A stretch of 64,000 nt of DNA from Pomacea canaliculata (GCF_003073045.1 NC_037590.1:38122751-38186750), one strand, 5' to 3'; shown: positions 46,172 to 60,500, numbered from the stretch's first letter. The notes: generated by a model from the sequence alone, not told the origin. Translations and numbers: made by a program.

Positions 46172-46461
46172 TACCGAAATGTTCTACAAATTATGATTGC
46201 ATATTTATTTGAGTGTAGAAAGGAGCTGCAAGACTTTCGCAATCCGCTCTGCATTCCACGATTCCGCTGGCCCGCATCGTCAATTAATGGCGCCCAATGA
46301 AATACAAGGTCGAGGCTCCACATTCTCGAGCGGGGACTTGCCAGGAAAACAAATCCGTCTTCCCACGGACTATACACGTCTATGGTCTTCCTTCCTGTAA
46401 CCGGCCGCTTAGCAGCACGGATACTGACGTGATTACTTCGTGTGTGGAGCAGAAATTACAG
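46172..46461 (+). other. Possible 5'UTR exon of the SPFH gene
   Basis: Delimited by a start about 25 bp after the TATA box and by the consensus donor acag|gtaagc. An acceptor such as gacaacag just before the ATG at 47292 could complete it. No transcript evidence. Confidence 0.3.
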
Positions 46462-47291
46462 GTAAGCATAAACACCAACAGTTTGTTGTTCTAGCTTTAG
46501 TCGTTATAGAGATACGTACGTAAAATATACGTTTATTATATCAGTGAAAGCGCTATTTACTGTATTTTGCCTTACTGCTAAGGCATTCGTACCAAAGAAC
46601 ACTGACCAATGTACATGACATTATATAGCTTTTGACTTATCCGGTCTCTATAATATTTTATCTTTTGCGCTTTGTACATTTTTATCATTATCATAAATAG
46701 TATTAGGCTGGCGTCAGGCCAGTTACTTGACGTAATTCGTGACATGCATTTTTTGGTGCATATAGACCTTATCCAGGAAATGACTGATGTGTAGATGAGA
46801 AAATGAGTGCTTTTATACCTCACACTCGATCTTGTCTTTCTATTAGAGGAGACACCGCCATTGTACACACAAACAGAAGATGTAATTACTAAAAAACATT
46901 GTAGATCCTGAGGAAGAATTAACACAATGGAATTGAAATTAGCTTTTCCAAAAAGTTAATATTAAAATGTTTTCTGAAAGTGTGCAATTGAGTTCCAGTT
47001 GAAAACTTATTTAGTGTTAAAAAATTATAACTTGTAATTTCAGTTATTTAAGTTTTTGTTTATAGCTTTCTTCACATATTTAAAGCTCTCTTTCTCTCTG
47101 TTGCTCGCTTTCTCACTCATTCTTCCTCCAGAACCACATTTGCATCAGCCTGCATATATACATATAATTAATATTACAAGCACCTGTATAGAGATTGAAG
47201 AATAAAGGTTGAGTTCGTCTTTAAAATCAGCATAAAATATGTGGTCATTCTGGTAGCAAGAACATCAAAGCAAGACAACAGATAAAGAACC

Positions 47292-47406
47292 ATGCCGACA
47301 GCCAGCCGAACAGTGTGCATAATAGTGATTGCTGTCCTTGCTGCCTTGGTCATCATGAGCATCTGTCTGATCGCAACTTCACTGAAGAAGCTGAAATCTG
47401 CTGAAG
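47292..47406 (+). CDS. SPFH gene exon 1: start and membrane anchor
   Basis: ATG in the context aagaaccATGCC. 38 codons plus one base, ending CTGAAG|gtttga (weak donor). Encodes the hydrophobic anchor followed by LKKLKSAE. Confidence 0.85.
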
Positions 47407-50400
47407 GTTTGACACGATTTTGGCATTGTGAATTTATGTGTATATGTTAAAACTGAGACTTAATATAATTACTAATGCATCTTGTTTTAAAATTGTTTGC
47501 CTATTCTTGTCAGACATTTGTCAAAATAAATATGTCTTTGTATTTTGTTATTTAAGATAAGACTGGTGATTGAGAAGGATCATTCTTCCAGATGGCAAAC
47601 TGTTGTTGATAAGACTAAATAAATTGTTTTCATCAGTCTTGTCAGTAAATATGTTTATTGTTTATATATTAGTAAAGACAGTATCATTATAGGTATACAT
47701 AAAACAGCACTGAACCAAAAACTTTTGCAAATTTTTAATGCAGCATATATATTCTAGAACCTCACATCAAGGAAAAAAAAGGAATTGATGTCAATAGTAA
47801 AAATATCCATTGTTTTCATCCATATTCCATTTTATGAACTGTACTTATTATATTTTATTTCTGAAACAGTTGGACTGAAGTATAACACAATATGGAAGAA
47901 TCTAGACAACAAGGTGTACACAGAGGGGCTGCATGCTGGCCCACCTGGGTTTACTTTCATTATCTTCCCTAACACTTACACTACACTGACATATAGCAAG
48001 TTGAGGGTGAGCATTATTATTAAGCTTGAGCCACAAATCTTATATATATACAAGGAAACATGCAACAGTCTGATCTCCCACTTGAAGGAAATTTAAGTTA
48101 TATTATATTAAAAGGCTTGTTTATAATTATTTTGCTAATTCGTTGCTAATAGAGATGGATGCACACTTTATATCACTGTCTTCCAAGTTTGAAATCAGTA
48201 AATAATTATGACCTCTTATGTTAAACAGTGCCTGAACAAAGATGGAGTACCTATACGCCTGGACATAACATTTCAGTTCAAGGCAAAGCAGAGTCAAATC
48301 TATGACATCATCATGGACTTTCGAGATTTTGATGGCTATAAACAAGTTCTCACAAATTCAGGTACTGGCAGCATGAAAACAAGTTGTGTATTGCTTACAA
48401 ATTTATACTGTAAAAATGTAAAGACATTTAAATATTCTTTATAAATTTATTTGTATGAAAGAAATAAGCAAAATTCATTGGATGTGCTGCCCATCACATC
48501 TGCTAAAAATAATATTAACAGCTTTAAAAACTTGAAGTGAAATGTTGACTAGCCATTTAGTAATTTTTTTACCGTCCTTGTTTTTTTGGTGTTCCAGGAC
48601 AGGCTGTGGTGCACGAGGCATGCAGCCACTACAATACATCTCAGTTTCAATCTGAAAGAGGTAACTTTCAGTCAACCTTATCACGGATATTGAGGGAACG
48701 CTTTGACAAGCTGAGCGCTGACATCACTGACCTACAGGTAATGGAGGCAAAGTGAAATTAATGAAATGAACCCTATTTTGAACTGTTTGTGGTCAGAGCC
48801 TGTATAACTCCCATGTAAACCTGTACGCTGAAGTCATCACCTGATGGGTTATGTAAAAAATCCAGTCAAAGATGTTTACACCTCAAATGCTATGTTTATG
48901 TACATCATATATTCAGCATGATTAAACAAATATTTTCCTTGATAAAAAAGTAAATGAATTTTGTCTAAGATAACACTGGCAACTGTGGTAAACAGGATCT
49001 GAAAATGAAAGACAGACATATTGGTTATTTAATGCAACCATAAATATACTAAGCTGGATCAGAAGACTGGCATTTAAATTTTTCTGTGTTTTGCCATTAA
49101 CAGCGAAAACAAGGAAGTAAATAACTAATGCATTTCCTCCATTTTAATTGTTGTTTAGGTCAACAACATTGAGAGGCCGTCAGAATATGAAGCAGCTATT
49201 CGCAGCAAGGAAAGGGCTCGAGAAGACATAGAGGTAAGTATAAAAGTAGCTATAATATTTCTCATTTTACAAAAAGCATAACCACACTAGAAAAATGAAA
49301 AGCTTTGGGATAAAGCCATTTTTGAAGCACTGTAAGCCATTAGTGGAATATGCTAAGAAGAGTTTTGTTTGATCTTTATGAATAAAGTGAAAAATCAAAA
49401 CCTGCGGTGTTTCCTTTTTAGGAAATTGTTTTAGAAATGTTTATCTGATTTGTCATACTCTTCATAGAGGAGACAAGAAGTTAGAAAACCAATAAATGGG
49501 CAAGAAGCTAAATAAGTAAGAGTAAGGAAAATTTGGCTTCTTTTTATAAGTTGTTTTAATTTGTTTCTGATATTCTTGCTTAATAATCCATGTTTTCCTT
49601 AAAATGGGGAAAAGTATTTACATTTAGTTTATCATTCTATGTCCTGGACAATGTAGCAGAAAGGAAACATAGAATAGAAGCACAATACTGTAACATCACT
49701 TGCAAAGAGATGTAATAGTGATAATAAAGAGATCTATATTGTTAGGTTTCTTCTTATATTGAGTATTAATCATTTAGAAAAATATTAAAGCATCTGGGTG
49801 TAATAAAACTTATTATGAGAGCAAAGCATTTTGGGAGTGTACAGAAAAACAAATAATTATGAATAGATTCCCAAAGGAGAGAAGATAAACACCAAATAAA
49901 GAATGCATAAGACACATGATGAATATGTGCTTGTTCAGGTAGCCAAGAATGAACGTCCTAGACTGCTTACTGAGGCGAACACCAAGAAGCGAGAGGCAGA
50001 GTCTGAAGCACAGATCATACTTGATAAAGCAGAATCTGATGCCAGGATAATGCAGAACAAGTAAAAATGCATTTTTTTTTTTTACCTGATCTTGTCTGAG
50101 ATAGACTGAGTGCCAGGCACTTTTGCAGCCTGTTATGGTTACCATTTATTATTTCTTCTAATGATGAAACTGTTTGGAGAATACTTATAATACCTCTTTC
50201 TTATATACATGTATGTTTAATCCAGCACAAAGGATTATAGTTCATTAACACATTTTTCACCAAGTGGTGTATAGTGGAAGAGCCAGGCAGCAGGGGAATA
50301 TACTGAAGTTGTTATTGAGATGGGAGGTTGTAGTTTTCCCCCTTTGGCTGTCATTGTGTCACAGTTCTGAATTCCTTCTATCAGTGTTCATTTCCATTAA

Positions 50401-51072
50401 AACATTTTTCAAGAAAATAAATATCTACACACAGATAAGTTATATTTTATTCTTTAAAGTATTTATACCATTTATTTTTGATCCTCTGTTGCAATCATGC
50501 AAATGTTGTCATTCCATTCTCTAAAATCATTGCCACTACTTTCTAAAATATGTCTCTGCTACTGGGTTAATGAAAACCTCCCAGTGTTCAGCATAATTAT
50601 AAAGGGTATTGCTATGCTTGCATTAATCACACAAACTTCAATGCTGGTTGTATTTTATAACTATCATGATTGTATAATGCCTTACTGTCAGAAGTTAAAT
50701 AAATTATGCTACTGATCATTCAATCATTAGACAAAATAATGTGCCTCGGATTCAAATCTTCATAATAAAATACCAGAAAATTGTTTATATCTAAATAATG
50801 TTTTTGCTAAATTAAGGATAATTACAATGTAGTTAAGCCACATCTAAAAGTTTTCTTCACATAATTGCAGAGCCAAAGCTGAAGCTGAAGCCATCTTAAC
50901 ACAGTATCGAACAGAAGCAGAAGCATATACTAATGTTATCAGCGCCAATGGGCTCAATTTCTCACCTGAAGGATTCATCTCCTATCTTGGAGTCCGGGTG
51001 ATCGCTTCCGCTAAAAATCCAGTGTATATTGGCCTGGAAAGTCCAGCTAAGACATCATACAAGACACCATAA
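47292..51072 (+). CDS. Membrane-anchored SPFH/Band 7 (prohibitin-like) protein, 7 exons
   Basis: A 307-aa protein from exons 47292-47406, 47870-48006, 48229-48361, 48598-48737, 49159-49233, 49939-50060 and 50871-51072. All are GT-AG with matching phases and total 924 nt. Residues 8-29 form one hydrophobic segment near the N terminus (VCIIVIAVLAALVIMSICLI). Residues about 39-195 form an SPFH domain, including GPPGFTFIIFPNTY, PIRLDITFQFKAK, LSRILRERFDKLSADITDLQ and then VNNIERPSEYEAAIRSKERA. Residues about 190-255 form an Ala/Glu-rich coiled coil (EAESEAQIILDKAESDARIM). This order is that of prohibitin, stomatin and flotillin relatives, which oligomerise on membranes. The protein does not match a named prohibitin or stomatin closely enough for a symbol. 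Its N-terminal anchor suggests a cytosol- or lumen-facing scaffold. Confidence 0.88.
47870..48006 (+). CDS. SPFH gene exon 2
   Basis: Phase 1 in, phase 0 out. The acceptor is tttctgaaacag and the donor is TTGAGG|gtgagc. Encodes VGLKYNTIWKNLDNKVYTEG and GPPGFTFIIFPNTYTTLTYS, the start of the SPFH fold. Confidence 0.88.
48229..48361 (+). CDS. SPFH gene exon 3
   Basis: Phase 0 in, phase 1 out. Encodes CLNKDGVPIRLDITFQFKAK and the DIIMDFRDFDGYKQVL helix. The acceptor is atgttaaacag and the donor is AATTCAG|gtactg. Confidence 0.88.
48598..48737 (+). CDS. SPFH gene exon 4
   Basis: Phase 1 in, phase 0 out. Encodes QAVVHEACSHYNTSQFQSER and FQSTLSRILRERFDKLSADI. The acceptor is tggtgttccag and the donor is CTACAG|gtaatg. 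Confidence 0.88.
49159..49233 (+). CDS. SPFH gene exon 5
   Basis: 25 codons, phase 0 at both ends: VNNIERPSEYEAAIRSKERA and REDIE. This is the conserved SPFH exit into the coiled coil. The donor is ATAGAG|gtaagt. Confidence 0.86.
49939..50060 (+). CDS. SPFH gene exon 6: coiled coil
   Basis: Phase 0 in, phase 2 out. Encodes TEANTKKREAESEAQIILDK and AESDARIMQN. The acceptor is gcttgttcag and the donor is AACAA|gtaaaa. Confidence 0.86.
50871..51072 (+). CDS. SPFH gene exon 7: C terminus and stop
   Basis: Phase 2 in, TAA at 51070-51072. Encodes AKAEAEAILTQYRTEAEAYT, then FSPEGFISYLGVRVI and a short tail SPAKTSYKTP. The acceptor is ttcacataattgcag. Confidence 0.87.
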
Positions 51073-51530
51073 GCCCATAAGTAATTATTAGTTATGTGGA
51101 TGAAATCTTTCTGCCGAAACACTCACCACACACTATCCCTGTTATCCCTGTGTCTATTTCATCTTTTATGTGAAAAGATAAGTGGATTTATTCATGCAGT
51201 CACGGTGAAATGAATTTAGCCTGTTTCATACATAACAGTTACAAATGTTTTATTATAGAGGTAAGAGATACTTCAAGATAAGGCTTTCTGAAACATTTTT
51301 CTGGTAGTTTTTCAATGTTTTTCATCGGAAGCCTGTTATCTGAGTCGGTGTTTAAATTATTATTTCTAAAGGTTGCATTACCCTAGGCTGCATGGGGTTC
51401 GCAGAAAAAAAACAGTAAAGAACTTACAGCTTTCTTTATCATTTTTTTTAACACATGCATAGGGTTGTTTTATAAATTGTTGATGGCAAGATGAAGTAGT
51501 CAGTGGATCTCTAAAAAGCTGATATTATTA

Positions 51531-51536
51531 AATAAA
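51531..51536 (+). terminator. Poly(A) signal candidate of the SPFH gene
   Basis: AATAAA about 460 bp after the stop codon. A second AATAAA occurs at 52014-52019, so alternative 3' ends are possible. Confidence 0.4.
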
Positions 51537-51539
51537 ATC

Positions 51540-54500
51540 TCACGGTCAGAAAAGCTGGGCCTGCATGAGGGGGATTTAACCCATGTCTACACAAGGGTAA
51601 ATAATTCAAAAGGCAGCTTTGAGTTTTCTTTAATTTTTGCCTGCCAGGAAATGACTGTTGTAAGACACTGTTTTATAATAGCTTAAGCATAAAAACTTGA
51701 AAGAAAAATGCAGGATTTTACATGTAAAAGTGTCTTTCCTCAGATATTTTAGCAATGCATCGGTCTGTTTACTGAGGCTTGTTACCTGCTATATTTTTGT
51801 TTGATAAATAATTTTATACTAAAGATATTTCAGTTTTTCAAATGTTGTTTGCGTGTTGGCTCATTCCGAGCAACGTTTTTATTTGTAAATTGTTTACAAC
51901 ATAATACTATTTTCCTTGTTAATGGATTTGTTTTTTGTATTGAATTTAGAAGAAATTTAAGTAACATTACTGAAAGACAAGAATTTGTTAAGATATCTGT
52001 AATTCTTTTACACAATAAATATGACATATATGAGGTACATCACTTGCTTAAAATTTAACATACAGAAACATAGAAAAATATGCATAAATACTTTAGATCT
52101 GTAACAAACTGTTATATGCTGTGCAAAAATAATGTGTTTTACATGTATACATTGATTTTTGCCTCCATTCTACAACTTCACGTACCACATCTGTATTTGG
52201 AATCTTGTAAAATGAAGAGCTCACTGTATTTGCTGCATTATATTCTGACCACTAAAGTCAATTGCTGAAGTGTATTGTAGAGTGTTAAAAAAAGAATATG
52301 AACACTTTTGAAAAATATTTTAGTACCTTTTTATTTATTTTAGTGACTTGTATCATGAATAGTGTAAAAATGGTGAAAAATCTAATTAACACACACCCCT
52401 CTATGACTGTATTTCTCTCTCTCACACATACACTAGTTTATTGGTTTCATTCTCAGACCTTTATAGGAATTCTTTGTGAAGGTGAGGCATGTACTAATTA
52501 AATTGCATAAGCTGCTTCGTATGTTATTTTTGATAAGTCAAGAGTGTCTTCCCCTTCATCCCTTTTCTCAACATATCAAGCTCGTACACACTCTAAAAGG
52601 AAGACAGTTAAACTTCTTCATACTGACCCAGATGATATGACTATACGGAGTTTTCTTGACTAGCTACCTCAATGCCAGCTATCCATTCCTGACTGATCTA
52701 ACCAATAGAAAGGGAGACAACAAATTTGACCAACTCGCCTCCACCCTGCCCTTGCCAGCCAGTTTTTCGCCTGAGAAGAAACCCGCTTCGTGGAGGCGGG
52801 AAAGAGTTAGTGAGTTATGTCATCTGGTAAGTCATCAAAGAAAATGGTTTTTCTTCTTCGTACTGTCCCAGTAGCTATAATTATGGAAAATAAAGAAAAA
52901 GTAAGGGGGTAGGGCGTGGAAAACATCCCAATTCCAGCCGGGAGGCATAGCGTACGGTTCCGCCATCAAGCTGAGGAAAGGATGTAGGATAGGCTGACCA
53001 AGATATGCTGCACCACAGACACTGCCGACTTTGTCCAGAGAATCAGAATGGCGTCCCAGGTCTCAAGTAGAACCTAACGAACATGAAATCCAAACGCCAG
53101 CCTATTATGTTGCCCTAATAAATTCAAATTCCGTCGTTCTTGTTCCCAGATAGACTGTCTCTACAACTACAGACTTCATATTTGCCACGTGATCGTGTAG
53201 ATAATTTATCTACGACGATTTACTCTGTAAACAAGAACTAATTCCCGTTATATCAGTTCTGCTTTTATCTCAAACTTTGTGGCTCTGACCTACGAGCTTT
53301 TGACCTGTACTTCTTGCACATCCTAATCTGGTAAAAGATCATCTGTGAAGGTTGACTAACAGTTGAAACCTTGACACTATTATATCAGTGGATTCGAACT
53401 GCTTCTATTTTGATGGATTGTGACCTGGTTTTGGTTTTCAGATAGGCATTCTGCAGGTAGCCCAATGGGTACCCTTTCCAACCCCCAACCCCACCCACCT
53501 CCCAAAAAAGAACTTCTAGCTGTTCGATCCGTTATATTTGCTTGACTTGTAGTGCGGACTGGAACATTTGCAACCTGGATCAGTTTTTCAAATGATTTGC
53601 CCACGCTGGAGCAGCTCCTTGCTACAAATATTTAATCTCATCTGGCATTCTCTAGTCAACAATTTTGCATTATGTTGCCTGCGTTTGTGTGTGTGTGTGT
53701 GTGGTTTTTTTGTTTTTTTTTCGTTTGTTTTCTGTAAAGCGCCATGAGGCTGTCCATAGGACCGAGATATGGCGCTATATGAGTTATCATCATTATTAAC
53801 ACGATTTGTCTCTTTACATTAATTATATTTCCTTATTTCTTATAGTACATTTCTTGCTTGTATGGATGCGAGTAATTGAGTTACTGGTGTTGTAAAGCTT
53901 AAAACATTCCACTGCACGAACCGATCCGTTACAGTTCTATCTGACTATCTATCTCTAGTCTTTATCATGTCACAATCACACTCGGTGTGGTTGCAGGCAG
54001 GAAGGCAACCGAATGGATAAGCTTACCTCTGCTATTGTGTGGAAGGAAGGAAGGTTACACCTGATGCACATTCAATTAGGTTATATTGTTAATTTGTCAC
54101 CAAAAATCGTTCTTTATGGATCGATTGGCATTGTGTCTGGACTTGTCGAATGACTGCTAATTGTTTTGACTGCACGTGTGCTCGCGAATGCAAATCTGAT
54201 GAGTCCTGAGATAGACCACGACAATCATTAATAGTGATATATAAGCCTAGGTTTATTGCTTAAATTTTCAGGTAAGAAAACAGAGTTAAACCTAAACGTA
54301 TCCAACTTTTTTTATAAGTGGTTCACTTTGAGGGGTGAGGGAGATGCAGTATTTGTGTTTTGCCCAGGGCGCAGCACAGCCTTGCACCGGCAACCTTCTG
54401 TCCTCGGCCAAGGAGCGGCGAACTTCACAAAGGTAAATTGCAGAGCAGGACAGGCAGTCGGTACAGCTAACATATTCGATAGCAAGAGACTTCACAGACC

Positions 54501-57500
54501 CTGCACGGCTTGCCTATAAGACCGCAGACACAAGGTAGCTGCTACATTTTAGTTCCCTGAAACCCGGCGAAAAACTGATGAGAGCTCACTGACTGGCAAG
54601 GGCGGGATGGAAGGAGGGGATACGAAGGGATATGTGTTACAGGGTAGGAACGGTGAATCGATGATTGAAGGAAAAGCGCTTAAAGATGTATAGAAGGTTA
54701 CAAAACATTGAACTCTCTAAAAAAAAAAAATGTAATGACTTCCGACATCAACACCGATAACTCTGTTCGTCCGTTGTTGTGGTGGGTGTCTTCCAAGGGA
54801 GAGCAATGGCTTCATTGTGGTATCTGTCTTCGCTGACAAAGAAGCCAGACAAGCTTAATTTCAATCCAATTCGGTGGCTGGGGGTGAATTACACAGCAGG
54901 CAGCTGCAGACGAGCTGAAAGAATGAATGAAAGTCAATAAGTACGTCAGTACGTTGTCTGGATGGGGTTCCTTCCCTCCTACATGTAATTATAAAAACGA
55001 TCGTTTCCCTGACCAATGTATTTTGAACAGGCTTTATTGCCAATCAGGCTCAGTGCAGCTCAGACAGTAATCAATAAAAGGTATACGAAGATACATATAA
55101 ACAGGTAGACAGGAGGTTATTTTGCAAGCAAGTCATTAACCAGTTCATCCAATGACTGGCGACAAACTGATAGCCCAATCTTCGCATCAAGGATATGAAA
55201 CTTTATTTTTAAAAAATCCCGTCTTCAAGGAAGGCTAGTCTAACCGACGATTGTAATTCACGAAAATGAAGTTTACCGCCTGCAACATCGAATGCCACCC
55301 AACCGGAAATAATTGAGACGAGGAGGTGTTCTGAGGAGGAAAGTCCGTCTTGTTTCTCCAGACAATCTGTCAAGCATTGATTTTTATGTCTCCTCTACAG
55401 CCATCAGTTTCTGTCTGATGCGAAATTTGTCTAGCAATGCAGAAGCCACCACCTCTAGGCAGAAAAAAATGCCTGCCTTTAATCGAAAACTCCAATCCCA
55501 CGCTTCAAGAACTGTGCTTTTAAGCGAGAAAATGTCAGCATGTCAAAAAAAGAAAGTTCCAGAGCTGCATTAGCAGAAAGATTACCCAGCACCTGCAGAG
55601 TCTACTACCAGTGGGGGTGGTAGTGAAGGTAAAGACAGTTCTCAATATTCCCGCCAAGTGAATTAATGATATAAAAATGGGCTTCGCTTGTTAGACAAAA
55701 GTCGGGATTTAAGCTCAATAGAGGGGAAAAAATAATGGGAAATTATCTGCGTGTAGCGTGTTTTCAGGTTCGTGGCTTTTGAATCCGGACGAGAACTTTA
55801 AGTGTTCTAGAATGCGCGAGGAGAATGAATGTGAAAGAATATGCCAAAGGTTCTATGATGTTCAGTGATTCGCTTCACGGCAAGAGTATGCTCTGATGGT
55901 GCGCAGTCAACCGTGTCGGCTTCGTGATGAGACCGAAGTGCCTCTTCGAACTATAGCTTCGGTCTGACGAGTGTTCAGTCTCAGAAGGAGGAATACGACT
56001 GCGGCGATGCGTCTTGCTAGGGGAATACGACTGCGGACTTGCGGAGATGAAGACAGGCAGCCACGGATTCGCTTCCCGCCCAATCAATAACTTCCTTACC
56101 CTGTCTTCTCACTGACCTCTGACTCCGAAGACTCCTCTTGTCCATCTCTCTCCACTTACATCTGCCAATCCTTCGCGCGCTTGCCTCTGTGTGTATATAA
56201 TAATCGTTTGGTATATGTTTTGTGAAAATGGGGAAAACCATCCCCCCCACACACACTAGTCCCGCTGTTGCTGAGTCCAAGCCTCTCTCATCTCCAGAGA
56301 GGTCGTGGAGTGGGCATCGCTGGAGGTTGTGGGTCATCGTGGCCTACATGGCGGGTTCCACGAGGCGGTGTGGAGTAGGAGGTATAGACCGCAGCAAGCA
56401 GTCATCCAAGTGCTGTTTTCCCCTCCTGCCTTCTGCGGACTCCATTCTTGTACTGTTGTCATTTGATGTTACATACGAGTATGTGCAGTGCATGAAATAT
56501 TTGAGTCACAAAATTTAATTGTTTCTTTCTTGTTCCTTTCTTTTCGTGTGACCGTTGTTGTTGCTGTTGCTGCTTCATCACGCTAAAACTGCGCAAAATG
56601 AGAAAATTTATTATCCTGACCACTTCGGAAGAACTCTCAAGCCAGGTGATGTAGGAATCATTTAAGCAAACCAATACTACCCAGACCAAAAACGAGTTTA
56701 AACTAATGGCGTTCGAATATTTTTAAACGTTAAGAAAGTAATTAAAATAACTTTTAACAAAATTATTTGTTCCTCAACTTTCCATTAAAATACTGATTGA
56801 AACCAGGAATAAGAAGGTCGAGCTGAAACGTATCAAAGTAGGTTGCAGTCATTAATCTGTCTACTTAATGAATCATCGGAAGAGATTTTTCTAGGATGCA
56901 ACCCACTTTTCAGCGGGAACTGATAAAAATATCTAAAACTTTATTTGTCGGCCGGAAATGGCAAAACTAATGAACATTTGAATCATTAACTGTAACCTTC
57001 CCCTCCGCTGTGGGTCAATATCAGGCATATCGATATCAAGCAATCTGCTCAAACTAAATGTGATTCACACTAATTAGTGGATTGGAGAGATTGAGAGATT
57101 GCCATCTGTGTTTTCCTCGCGTGATTAACACACATTCACATTATCATTATAGTTCAAGGATTTGTGTCGCATTTTGTGTGTATATGACTGAGTGCGTGGG
57201 TGAGTGCGGGTCTTCCTGATTGCACATCTATGTTTATAAGAATTATGCACAGCTATGGAGTGTTTTTATCCCTTGCCGTGTTTTTGTTTTGGTTTGTTTT
57301 TCTAGGAAGATCCAGCTAAGACCGAGGTGTAACTCCATCCGCTAGACAAATGCTGCGTTCTCCATCATCCCCCATCTTCCCTCTACAGGTTACTCTCTAT
57401 AGAAGCAGAGAAGAGGACGGCGGGCCCTTGAAGCGTGACCTTTGACCTCCCTGGGCGGTCTAGACACGAAAAGGTCGACTCAACAAAAGAGAAACAAAGT

Positions 57501-60500
57501 CACGTGCTGTAACCTGCAGGAAACGTCTCGTAGGACCGCTGGCGTCTGTCCCAGGGTGACCTCCGTTCTCCAGGAACGACAAAAGAGCAAAGCACTTCTC
57601 GAGTAGGTTAGCGGCCCTGACCAAGAGTGATGACCCTCATTACCTAGGGGTTGCTGAAAACCTGTCATCTAGTGGTCCCGTGGTAATATTTATGGTTGCT
57701 AAAAGCTCCTGTCAGCATCCACTTACTGCTGCTTTTGGTACTCTCTTCTGTGGACAGCCAATCATTGGTGCTACTTATGTAATCGGTAGCCAAATGGTAT
57801 TTGCAAGATGAGGGTTCGGTGTCTGAACAGTAAATCCCTGCATATCTTATCTATCCCACAGGATAAAAAAAAAATGTGTACACATCGCATGTGTGTCGTG
57901 AGCAAAATCCGACATTTCTGATTTGTTAACTAAGTTTTTCTACAGGGGGTGGGGATGGGAGTATCATTAGTTAAAAAAAATTTTATGAAAATTAGTTTTA
58001 AAAATTGTTAGGACCCTTGAATTTGTTTTTCTTGGTTCTAGCTAAAATGTTATCAGTAATATCAAAATAATAGGTTGTTAAACGATATTATCAACATGAG
58101 CTTGGATTCATTTTTTATTACACATCAGATTTGCTGTTCATAAAAAATGCCAATACACAGAAATTTTTTCTCAGAGAAGCAAAATGTTTGTCCGAGTCAC
58201 TCTGATACAGTCACGAAAGAGAATCTGTTCATATTCACGTGAAGACATCTCGTTCTGCTATCCATGCCAGGCAAGGGACCGAACTTGAGCTCACACAAAC
58301 ACGGCAGAGAACATTCATACCATGAAGCAAATATCAAACCTGCCTCATACACTATGTCCAAACAACTTATTTCAAATGTCGTTAAAGCAGACGCCAAGAG
58401 AATCTTCATTTCGAAGTAAACACATCGCCAAGAAGCACATCAAATGTGGCTCAAGCAGACGCCAGAGTATCTCCAAGCGATAAACTAGTCATCACATCTT
58501 TTTTATATCAGACATCAGTAACATCTCCCAGAAACACACAAATGTCTTTGGAGGAAAAGACATATTGGGCTTGAGAGTATATTCCTACGATCTGAATCGT
58601 AGACTTCGGGTTTCAAATGAACCACTTATACAATCGTATATAAAAACAGCTGATGCATGGATGCTCCGTACTCTTTCACAAAAAATAAATAAATAAAAGG
58701 AACCTACTTCATGATGTAGAAAATACCACGTGACAATAAAGTCATTCTGTCATCCCAGACTTTCACTTCCCTCGACTCTTCGTTGCTGTACTCATGTCTA
58801 AAACTGTAAGCCACGATTTCTACATCCATAATGCCAAAATGTCAACAATAGGAGACTAAAAGTGAACACTCAAACCCAACAAGTTGAAGTCACTTGAAAA
58901 AAAAACCAGCAAACATGGCGGTCCTCGCGCACCGTGTCAGAACGAGGCAAGATAGCCCGAGGGTCGCCATGTTTCAGCAATATTCTCTTACCCGTAAATG
59001 TTGTCTAATTTCTAATGTTCCGTTACTACCTGCAGAAACATCGCCTTATCTGGAAGCTGTAAAAGCAATCCTTTACACGAAGCGCATGGAGATAAAGACG
59101 AGTGAACAGATGTCGCTACCTATCACGATAGAGGTCAAGGCCGCACATGAAACAGTCAAGGCTGACTCACAGGTCAAGGGTCACGAGTCTCGAATCTCGT
59201 ACCACATTTGTGCAGTGTTTATTTGCCTGTCTGCCCTGCTTCTGTCAAGCGCCCGGCATGAGCCTTGCCCTTCTCTTTGCCGCCGAAGGTCAGAGGGCAT
59301 CAACTCCAAAGTTCTTGTAACAACACATCCTGCCTCGGACGAATGTTTTCCTTTCGCTGATACAATCGCAGAGTGGCGATTATCTACAATGCTAAAACTG
59401 TCTCAAAAAAGAGCGGACGTGAAACCAAAAGGAAAATATCCTGCAGCTGGTCTTTTACAAAAGTTTTCACAGTTTAGAAACGATGAACCACTCCATATTC
59501 ATTCAGCGGTATGTGTTTTTCTCTGAATTAATCTATCTGCTTATACAATCGGGTGGAGAAGAAGAAACTAGATGAAAGGGTGGGAACTTGTTTGTAAACT
59601 TTTATTGCAGCAAGATCGGTGCGAGATGACATTCACGCGCTAGGAGACTGAGTGAAATAAAAGTTTACACGCGCTTTATCTCAATGCATGTTGCACGTGC
59701 ACGCGCTGTCGGCAGGACTGAATAAAAGAGTCGTGCTGTCTGTGCAGCATATATTCTAATCTATTGGGTCAAAAAGCTCTGAATAGCTTTGTAACTTCTT
59801 TAGGATAAAAAATACGAACTGATTCATAACTTGGAAATTGCACACTCTACTTAAAAGCTATGACTGTTAAAACGTTCATGTCACCGCACACTGACCAGAT
59901 CGGTCGTACTCACATTTAAATTATCTTCTCATTACTCTAACTTATTAATTCTGTTAAAACATCTGACGATAACACTTTAAATCGAACTCCGAAAGAATAA
60001 AAAATATCAGATAGCAAAGACTGCAAATAAAAATGTTTTGTTTGTTTATTCGTTGCTATTCTTAGAGGAGAAAATAGCCTCAACAGTAAATAACAATAAT
60101 AGTTGATGTGTATAGCACAATATCTCTGCCAAAAGACAAGTTTCTTGCGATAAACAAGAATCCAAGAAATACTCACAAAGATGAAGAACGAAGAAGAATG
60201 ACTCCTTGAGTTCCGGAGTCAAATGGTGATCACTGATTTCACGGTGACTCCAGAAAACAAGGGTTAGTGACATCAGGTGAATGTTCTGTTCTTTTGTGCA
60301 AAAAAATTTAGGACGAATTAAAGAAGAATTTAATTACTTTAGCAACTTAAGAATTTATTTTTTACTTCCGAATATAAAATGTAAATAATATGACTGGGGA
60401 AAGAGCCAATCGGAACGAGCTCTAACCACACTCATGTAGCAGCGAAACTGGACGACGACAGCGACATCAGTTCAACAGGAGTGTCAGGGGAGTGTAAGAG

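Noticed and set aside
54256..54519. 87-codon plus-strand frame with Cys residues
   Set aside because: No motif match, and an overlapping antisense frame is equally open.
58894..59526. 210-codon plus-strand open frame, the longest outside the tail exon
   Set aside because: No recognisable domain, no repeat or family signature, and no splice context. Its composition looks like translated non-coding DNA, so an open frame of this length is not enough evidence.
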